Source: Melanocharis versteri
Lineage: Eukaryota > Chordata > Aves > Passeriformes > Melanocharitidae
Assembly (NCBI GenBank): GCA_013397845.1
Contig: VZTG01008547.1
Location: 548,008-612,007 of the forward strand
Direction of reading: 5' to 3'
Length of the DNA: 64,000 nucleotides
The translations under genes were made by a program, and so were the position numbers. The notes under the pieces were generated by a model. The model was not told the origin of the DNA and ran no database searches. It worked only from the letters and a program-made list of their open reading frames with translations. Of this stretch, positions 55,426-64,000 are shown in pieces (position 1 is the stretch's first letter; each line of letters begins with the position of its first letter).

Positions 55426-58400
55426 ACCCTGTGGATGCCATGCTTGAAGTCTCCTCTAACCATTTCTCTCCTCTGACATCAAGTGCTTGTAGCAGAAAAT
55501 GTCACTTCTTTTACACATATCATTATAATTATTGGTTTATGGTAATGTAGAGAATGCATCTGCTACATTCCTTTTTAAATTAAATACAGAATTTTGGCAT
55601 GATGAGTCTTACAACTTGCAACTTCTAAATTGACAACAGCATTGATTGTTCTTTTTTATAGACTGGTCTATGGTCTTTCTGGTTGCTTCACACAAAGGGA
55701 CAGCAGGGTTGTTTTTTTTTTTCTTGTTTCATTTTTTGTGGGTTTGGTTTTTTTTTCCCCTCTGGTTCCCAGCTATTGAATTCCGCTTAGCCCCAACAAA
55801 ACTGCTTTCTGTTAATGTTGCTGTGGTGTTGCAGCTTGCAGCTCAGCCACCAGAGGTTTGGATTTGGGGAATGAGGTAGAGCCTCATTCAGCTAATGCCA
55901 CAGCTGGGCTGCAGTTCTCAGCAGCCTCACGGAGGTGGCATACAGGGCATTCTTTTCCAGCAGGATTAGAAGTGGTGCCATTGCTTTTCCCCGACTGATA
56001 TAATGACTCCTGAGAAATGCTTAGTCAAGTGTAAAGGAGAGGGACTTGCTCATGCTGGGGTGCTCCCAGGTTGACCCAAAACCAGAGGCTTGCTCTGCTC
56101 TCAAGCTTTGCGTTTAACTGTGTAATACTTTCTTTTCTATTGTTTGTGGGACAATTTGTTAAAAATCTCATTTTTTTACCTGCTATGGGACCAGGAGGAC
56201 TTGAAACATACATTTTCATCCCTGTCCACTGTCAGTAAGCCAATACAGTTGCATGACTTTTTGATTTGTGGATTTGTGATTATCATGGATTTGTTAATTA
56301 CTGTGTGGGGAAGCAGCTGTCCCATAGGGTGTGAAGCACAGCTGGGATGTATTTTGTGCTCTGCAAGGAGCAGCAGCAGCAGGGTGAGTGCACTGAAGTG
56401 CAGCTCCAGCTGCACCATGTGGGATGCTGGGAAGTTTACTGGTTTGTTTGAAACTACATCAAAGCAGAAATATAAGTGTGACGTTTGGCACCAGACCCTG
56501 TTTCTTGAACACCATCAAGGGCATTTTTGGGTGATTTTTCCTCTGAAAGTGGTTCTCTTTCAGGGAAGTAAAGAAATACAGCATTTTGTAATTGCTTGTC
56601 CTATCCTAGAAATGCATTTTTGTCAGGACTTTGTAGTTTTATAAGTTTGCAATTTACTTTTTGATCAGAACAGCTGGATTGGTTAAGCTGCTTTGTGAAA
56701 ACTATATTTAATTCATAACACAAGTATAACAAATATTTGAGATTTTTCCATTTTCTTGGAAACAGAGCAGGTACAAGGTGAAAAATACCAATAGATACAC
56801 TATGTATAAGCTGCAGAGGTGATGAAACTGTTCAGGATCTAGCTGACAAACTATTACTGCTCTTAAACTGCAGCCTTTCTTAAGTCAGACATTAATCATG
56901 GTCTATAGGCATAAGCATAATTGAGGCAATATTTCTTCATCTTTAGAGACATCATCCAATAATTGTATGATTATGAAGGAGCCATTTCAGTGTTGCATGC
57001 CTGTCTCTAGTGCTTTATCTTTACAAACTGTGTCTGCTAATTTTGGTCTCTAGTATAAGTTCCTAGTACAATTCATGCTATAAAAGCTGCCATAAATTCC
57101 ACAAAACTGTGGAGATCTCATGATAGTTGAGTAATTTAGAAATTTGCTTTAATCAGTCTAATCAGAGTTCTGGAGGCAGAAATATTTGTCAAAGCAGTAT
57201 CACTTACCATCAGTACTGTTCATCATCAGTAATGTTCACTCAAAGCACTTCTGAATGTTTGCCATTTGTATTTAGGAATGTATACAGAAAGATTTGTGGT
57301 TAAGGGGCTGTTTAGAGCAAAAATAGTTTCTACTTGTTTGGTAGCTCCAGCAGTATGTTTTCTTTTACCTTTTCAAGAACAAAATATATCTTTGTAAATC
57401 ACTGTTAATTATCTTCTAATTTCCTTATTAGGTAATTAATCTTTCTTGCTCTGTCTCACCAGTAGCAGGTAGAATTTTACCTGGCAGTTGTGAATGGCCA
57501 GGGCTAATTACAGAGCTTTGAATACAAATGTCACTGCAATTGGAAGAAACTACAAATTAAATCTTGGAATATACGTGGACAGACAGCTGAGTGCCTCAAA
57601 GCTAAAGCTTCTGAAAATTGGCGAGGTAGGGACCAGAAGAGACACTTCAGCAGTGCCTCTGTAAAAAATGAGGCAGCTGAACACACTCTCTAATAGGCAC
57701 AGGAAATTTATTGGGAGAGCCTTAAATATCCTTAAACATGGTTCAAGCTTCAGTCAAGGACCTGACTTTTTTGACAACAGGCTCAGTCTCTTACAATCTG
57801 TTGAAAGAAAGAGCCCCTTAGTGTTTTTTTTTCTTCTTGGTGTTTTATACTCGCTTTTATAACTATTAATACATTTCTTTTTTTCTTTTTTTTTCAAAAG
57901 CGGCAGTCTTGTGCTTGTATGCCCTTGCTTCATTTACTTTAAAATTTCATAGTGCACTGAATGGGGCTAGTTTAATTTAGAAATCTGTGTCTCACCCAGC
58001 AGATACCATTTCTTGTTGAAATCCTTATTCCTGGAGTGTTACACTAAGAAGCTCAGAAGCACAGGAGAGAAAGTGCTCAGCTATAGCCAGTAGTGGACAG
58101 ATGTCTTTTATCTGAGCTGGACAAACTCACTGCCCACAAATGGCTCTTCCTGCAGCAGCCTGAGGGAGGTTGTGGCAGAGCGGGGAACCAGGAGGGGTTT
58201 CAGTAAGCATGTGGGAAAATAGGGGTCTATTTGTCGATCCCCACATCCTCCCGCAGCGGGTATTGCATCCAGCTGCTCCTCAGACTGCTGGTGTCTGACC
58301 GGGAATGCCTCACTGCTCTCTGAGGAATTTTACATAACGGTCTGGCTGGTCAGCTGAGGGGCGAGTGTCAGTCAGCCAAGTGCTCTGGCTGTTCTCGTGT

Positions 58401-58924
58401 GTGATGGGTCTGGCCCTCGCCTGGCATGCCAATGGTGTAGTTTCAGGTGGTGGCTTGCAGAGGTGGGGTGAAGAATGAATTTTTCATGAGTCTCTTGATA
58501 AAATAAGGACCTATATTAGCTTTGAAAACTGACCTTGTGAATCGATAAGGAGATACCTGTTTCTGCCTAAACCCTTTGAGAGAGGAGATTAGGTTCCTGG
58601 TCCTCAGACACTGTGAGACTTCAGAAACACTTGCCGTTGATGTCGAGATGAAATAAAGAATTCAGAAATAGGAGGCATCATGAAGATTCCCTGAAGGACA
58701 CTGGTGGTTGTGCTGAGCTTGGCCTTGAGATACACAAACTTCGTATCTGTGTCTCCCTGGAGCCATAAACCTACTGACTACTGGGAGCCCATTCCCTTCT
58801 CATATGGGGTTCCCATGCTTAGGAAGTGCTTGGCCCAGACACTGAGCTGCTTTGGGTACCCCAGCTGATAGTACTGTGGTCTGTCATTTGCCTTGGCTAG
58901 CTCTGAATCCAGAACTGGTTTCAG

Positions 58925-58985
58925 CGGGGACTGGACTAGGCAATCTGCAAAGCTCCTTCCAACCTGGACTGTTCTTGATTCTGTG
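58925..58985 (+). mobile_element. Short CR1 LINE 3'-end remnant
   Basis: GGACTGGACTAGGCAATCTG followed by CTCCTTCCAACCTGGAC and TTCTTGATTCTGTG resembles a sense CR1 3' terminus. Only about 60 bases are recognisable. Confidence 0.6.
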
Positions 58986-61979
58986 TCCTCCTTCACACTG
59001 GGGCTTCAGGTGGCTTCTGATCTTCCAGGGAAGAAAGAAACTTGAAGCTTCATCTTACTCACAGGAAATTAGTGCCATGACCACAGGCTGACAAGTGCTC
59101 TTTTCTCTGAGTCAAGAGATACACAGAAACTGGTATAGATCCAACAGCTTGTACTGGTACATATTAGCAGTAGACTATCCAATGCCCAGTCAGATCTGGT
59201 CTGGTGGGACATTCAAATGCAAATTTGGTTTTGGACCAGAGATTTTAACCCAGCTTCCCTGTATTTCCAATGAACCCTTGGTCTTCCTGATACTTTAGAG
59301 TCCCTCTTTCGGTTTGTTTCTAGCCAGAATGTTTGCAGTTGTCTAGGAAAAACCTTATTCTAATAAAATATCACTTACAATGAAGCATCATGGGTCAGGA
59401 GCTCCTTGCAGCAGGAAGTTGTGGATAGTTGGTATTTTCATGGGTTCAGCAGGTGTCTGGATATCTTCATGCCCTGGAAGTCCAGCAGGGGCTGTGGAGA
59501 ACAAAGCTGCTCAGGAGTCTTTGTAGGCAGGACATGGGACTTAGGGCAAAGGGGGTGTAGCTCTGAGCTATTCTGGGATGGTCAGTCTCTAAGTATGGCC
59601 TCGGATATCTATGAGCAGATTTGCTGAGTGGTGCCTTAACTTTAATCTTGCTGCATTTCAGCAGCAGTGCTGTGGTTCTTCCTCCACAGACCAGATCACG
59701 TGTCCTAATGACTGTCTTCCAATCTAACGTAAATGTTTTAGGGTAGAAACATTTTTGCAAATATTTCAACGGACAAAGGGAATGAAAGGAGAGTTTCTTG
59801 CGTCATTGTGTATTTGTTGTTTTGTTTGGCTGCAGGCTTTTAAGTTCATATGCAAGTCTGGGCAGCAGCTAGTGCATCATGCTTGTGCCTGCCTCCAAGC
59901 AATTCTCCTAACTGAGTAAAAATGAAAAACAGGAAATGAATGGAGTGTAAAACAAGCAAATGTGGATTTAGACTCAGAGAAGCATCACTGAAAAAAGAGA
60001 TATAAAAATCACACATACACAACCAGCTACAGTTAGAACTCTATTTGTTTTAAGAATCTAAGGGCTGTTGCTCTATGTCTGTAACCTTGGTGACCTGTGA
60101 TGCGTTAGCATTTCATGTCAGGCTGTTAGGGAGCATTCCTTTCCTCCTGAGCATTGTACAATGCTGTAACGTTTTTCTTCTGGAGAAGGAAGCTGAGTAA
60201 TTTCAATGAACAATATGGGCTTTGATATCAATGAATAATCCAGTGTGGGGTTTTTTTAAAGTATCACGTGGTAAAGAATTTTCTTCTTTTTGTCCTTGAC
60301 ATTTTCTGTGCATTGTCCTTGTTAGCTCCCCAAATCCACTAAGCAGCAAACTTTTTCACACCATCCATGGCAGTTTTATCTGGATCTGCCAGGGGGGACA
60401 AGATGACTTGTTTCAATCCATCCTTGAGGACACTTATTCAGGAGTTCTTAACTAGTGGTGTCTATAGTTGCAAGTTTGTCTTGGTATTATTTTCTCTTTG
60501 GGATGTGGATGCTTATCTTTCACACATTTTCCTTTCCTCCATTTTATATGACTACTCATGGATGCCAGTTCCAGTCTTACTGGGCACATTGGAAGGTGGA
60601 TTAGAAGTGTGTGTCTGAACCGAATCTCCACAGCACCTCTCAGTGCTGTGCTTTAGTTTGTGTGGGGGAACAGTCTCAGAGTGCACAAACTTTACTTGCA
60701 GCTGAGATTTAACCAAGAGTTGTGCTCTCACCACTTCTGGGTCCATGGGACCGCACAAGGGACAGTCTATGCTAAAGCTTTCTGAGATGTAAATAGTGTA
60801 CAGTTTAGGTCTTCAGCAGCAGTCCTTCACCCTACAGATTCATTCCTATTGTGCCACACCAATTACTAACACAGATGTAGCCACAGATGGCTCAGGGAGT
60901 ACTTTTATCTTCTTTTATTACTATTTGGAACAATAAAGCCAGTGCAGGGTGATATATGAGATATTGTGATGTGCTTCTGTTCCTACCTCCTCCTGGTTTT
61001 TCAGCCCAGAACAAATGGTGTACTTCTCTCTTTACTAGGTCAGTTGTCTAATATCTCTCTTTGGCCATACTGACAGCAGTTTTTTGCTTCCTTTTTGCAC
61101 TCTGTGTGTGGTGCACCCAAATGCAGTTGATGGTTCAACTCCTGATCAAAAACCAAAATCTCCGAATCTCTGAAACCAGGTGAACTTTGCTTTGCAGTGG
61201 CACTAGTTGCTTTAGCTAGAGGCCAGAGAGTCTCTCAATAATCTAAATGGGAACTGATCTCATTGTTGTAATCAAAAAACTAGAATAACTTTACATACAA
61301 TCACACCTAACTTGGTCTGGTGTTGAGCAAGGAGCTGGTGTATCAGAAGACACTCCTCATTTTTCTGTTTTCAAGGAAATTCTCAGTAGGTAAGTACTAA
61401 TTTGTGCATCACTTGGTCACTTCTCTCCAGATAGCATGGGACATCTTTGATGTTGTGTACACACATTCTAGCACCCATATGTGCCCAGTATCTGAAGGTT
61501 ATAACTTCGGAGTGTGTACTTTATAAAGGCTGTGTGGCCATTAATGCCATGAGAATACTCTTTTCTGCTAACACTTTCTGTGCACCAGATTTCATACTTG
61601 GTCCTTTTCTTGTCTTGGACATAGAGGCTGTTCAAGCTAGAAGCAGTGTATTTGGTAGGGTAAGCGGTAAGGAAATCATCCTGAGTGACGTGTCCGATAA
61701 GATCCTGATGACACTCCTACATTTACTAAAGATTATATGATTGAGGATGTCAGCAGTCACTCTTTTCTCTCCATTCCCTCTCACTGTTCCTCATAGCACC
61801 TCCTTGCATCTCTTTCTTACCTTATTGTTTATAGCTTAAGTGGGCTTAAGACTCAACTCTGTCATGACACACATGCTTCAGCTTCACTAACTTAAATGGT
61901 CCAAATTAAATAATATTAAGCCAATTCATTTGCACACATGTAGAAAACACAATGAAGCTTAGTGGTTTTTAGTGTAAAA

Positions 61980-62665
61980 CCATTCTCCCTTGTCCTTTCT
62001 CCATCTTGTGTAAAAAGCCCCTCTTTCTCTATTTTATAAACTCCCTTTAAGTAGTGGAAGGTACTATAAGGTCTTGCTGAAGTCTTCTCTTTTCCAGGCT
62101 GAACAACCCCAACTATTTCAGACTGTCTTCAGAGGAGAGCTGCTCCAACATTTTTGTGGCCTCCTCTAGACTTGCTCCAACAGGTCCTTGTCTGTCTTGT
62201 ACTGAAGACCCCAGAGTTGGATGCAGCACTGCAGCTGGAGTCTCACCAGAGCAGAGCAGAGGAGCAGAATCCCCTCCCTTGCCCTGATGGCCACAATGCT
62301 TTTGATGCAACTCAGGACACAGTTGGCTTTCTGGGCTGCGAGTGCACATGGCTGGGTCATGTCCAGCTTTTTGTCCACCAGAACCTACAAGTCCTTCTCC
62401 ACAGGGATGCTCTCAATGACTTCTCCCAGTCTGTCCTCATATCAGGGACTGCTCTGAGCTAGGTGCAGCACCTTACACTTGGACTTGTTGAACTTCATGA
62501 GGTTCTTATGGCCCACTTCTCAAGCTTTGCCCAGGTTCCCCTGGATGACATCCATTCCTTTTGTTGTGTTACCTGCGCTGCTCAACTTTGTGCCATCTGC
62601 AAACTTGCTGAGGCAATACTTAATCTCATTGTCTATGTCATTGAAAGGGATATTAAAGAGCAAAA
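61980..62665 (-). mobile_element. CR1 LINE fragment (RT C-terminus and 3' region), minus strand
   Basis: Read on the minus strand, 62166-62378 encodes a reverse-transcriptase C-terminal remnant, with CALAAQKANCVLSCIK and SALVRLQLQCCIQLWG matching the CR1 pattern CALAAQKAN and SALVRPHLEYC. The left part (CAGGCTGAACAACCCCAAC and the GTAAAAAGCCCCTC stretch) is the antisense of the typical CR1 3' region. The extreme 3' terminus is missing and frames are broken. Confidence 0.88.
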
Positions 62666-63143
62666 AGATTTTAAAGTTACATGAGAAAGCAGATTGTCAT
62701 GAACTTTTTACCCATACTCTGAGTGTTAAAAGGAAGAAAAGTCACTCTACGTTCATTTTCCAGGATCTCTTATTATGCCACACAGGGAATTAGAACCACA
62801 GCACGGGTCAGTGGCTGTTGGGCAGTCCCTGCTTGAGCTGCAGTGAAGCATCTTTGCACATGTGTGTCCTGAGTGGGACCCCACCTGGCCAAGCGAGGCT
62901 GCCCAGGCACTTATGCCCGAGGGTCCCACTGAGCCCAGCAAGCTCCCCTTGGGCACAAGGGTCCCTTTTAGCAGCTTCCCAAGAGAAACAGGGCCTGAGA
63001 CCTTTCAGTTTTGAAACAAGAGTTGGGCTGACAAGAGGAGCACGTAATCAAGTCCCTCTCTGGCATGACCTGTTGGAAGGCATTTCTGCTGGTTCATCAG
63101 CTTGGGGCTGGGAGGGGAGGCTGCAGACACCAGTATTCATGAT

Positions 63144-63175
<32 letters not shown>

Positions 63176-64000
63176 GCAGCTTCCTCTTCTACAGGGAGAG
63201 TGAATGAGCCGACCCACTGGGGGTGGAATCATGGGGGTCAAAGACCCGGAGACATCCTGTTGGGCACAGGGGCTCAAAGGGAGAGAGTAGAGTCATTCTT
63301 CTCCGCCCTTGGAGGGTTCATTTTGAGAGTCCTTCGTTTTTACTGCTGGAAAATCCAATTAAAATACAATGTCTGGCTAAACTTGGTATCTTCATCACAA
63401 AAGAATAATAAGCTCTCTGCATTTTGTGTGTGTCTCTCAGCTAATGAGTTCTCCCCTTCTATAGAGAAATTCTGAAGACAGATTTTTATTATCTTTTTTT
63501 TATTATTATTAAGAAAGGAAAAAAGATAGTGTGAATACAGTACCTCTCAGACACTCAGCCCATGTCAAGGGCTGGCAAAGCATGTAGAGTGTGATTACAG
63601 CTTCCTATTTCATTGCTGAGTGGCTCTATAAATAACAGTATTCAATGAAAATTGCTGGCAGAAGCATTGCTTTTAAAACATGAAAATGTACAAAAAAACC
63701 TCTCAATAACTAGATGCTTTTTTTTACCAAAGCCTCCTAAGGCTTTATAGGTCCAAAAGGAACAGATTACCGTAAGGATTTTTGATACAACTTTCCTCTA
63801 CTGTGATAACCATTTCTGTTTTCCCTCATTGCTATCAAAGATCTGCAAAGCCAAGGTCTAAAAAACAAAATTCCAGTTGATACTGAGACTGATTTACTTC
63901 CTGAGCTGGAAAATTACCCTCAAAAGAATTTGAGATCATGGACCAAAAGGAAATCTGTACAGCTGGACTTTCATAGCATTTGGGGCTCGAGGAGGAATCT
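62666..64000. other. No gene recognised at the right end
   Basis: Mixed sequence with one trinucleotide repeat and a MEF2/TATA-like CTATAAATAA at 63626-63635. No exon or repeat family was recognised apart from the microsatellite. Confidence 0.5.
63142..63180 (+). repeat. Compound (ATC)4(AGC)9 microsatellite
   Basis: Four ATC units (63142-63153) followed by nine uninterrupted AGC units (63154-63180). It is in no recognised coding frame. CAG/CTG-type repeats of this length are often length-variable. Confidence 0.95.

Larger units (their letters stand above)
49125..61979. other. No coding exon recognised (intergenic, or OCA2 intron 1 if the island is its promoter)
   Basis: About 12.9 kb of mostly AT-rich sequence with long T tracts. 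It holds a TATC microsatellite, a possible conserved regulatory block near 55.3 kb and a short CR1 end near 58.9 kb. No open frame here resembles OCA2 or another known protein. Confidence 0.5.

Noticed and set aside
56144..56644. 166-codon open frame on the + strand
   Set aside because: It has Cys/Ser/Phe-rich random-looking composition, no homology that I recognise and no splice or promoter context.
62154..62462. Plus-strand open frame of 102 codons at 62.2-62.5 kb
   Set aside because: It is the antisense of a CR1 reverse-transcriptase remnant on the minus strand.
49125..64000. OCA2 coding exons downstream of HERC2
   Set aside because: I looked for the membrane-protein signatures and N-terminal motifs of OCA2 in all frames and found none. 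The coding exons probably begin right of the window.

Overview
The window looks like avian nuclear DNA. The introns are short for a giant vertebrate gene (40 exons in about 40 kb), and the repeats are CR1 LINE fragments, the dominant interspersed repeat of birds and reptiles. A non-avian reptile cannot be strictly excluded. I cannot name the species.

Positions 262-39926 (+ strand) hold the 3' part of HERC2, the giant HECT-type E3 ubiquitin ligase. I could place 40 coding exons by reading frame, splice sites and phase. Together they encode about 2,008 residues, or roughly the last 40 percent of a protein that is about 4,834 residues long in human. If the last exon is numbered 93 as in human, these are exons 54-93. 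In order they encode the end of the DOC/APC10-like domain (exons 54-56), the second RCC1-like propeller RLD2 (57-65), a long inter-propeller region (66-77), the third propeller RLD3 (78-84), a connector (85-86), and the HECT domain with the catalytic cysteine codon at 39705-39707 (87-93). An acidic tail follows, then a stop at 39924-39926 and a 3' UTR with two AATAAA signals.

The clearest anomaly is at 6783-11201. A 2,184-bp block containing exons 64 and 65 appears twice, separated by 51 Ns, with only two mismatches seen. Splicing both copies adds 371 nt, shifts the frame and meets a TAG after eight codons. The best reading is an assembly error: overlapping contig ends scaffolded without merging.

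From 40.65 kb to 64 kb I recognise no protein-coding exon. This stretch holds CR1 fragments (42.1-43.7 kb and 62.0-62.7 kb, plus a short 3' end near 58.9 kb), two microsatellites, and a small CpG-rich, G-quadruplex-prone island at about 48.84-49.08 kb followed by a perfect 12-bp inverted repeat. In human, OCA2 lies directly downstream of HERC2 in the same orientation. The island is therefore a reasonable candidate OCA2 promoter, but no OCA2 coding exon is visible here. The intron matching human intron 86 (29823-34018), which in human contains the eye-colour enhancer acting on OCA2, is also in the window.

I found no clearly novel biological system. The points most worth a second look are the artefactual duplication, a GC-AG intron, the shifted intron position between paralogous propellers, the CpG island with its inverted repeat, and the intron-86 motif cluster.
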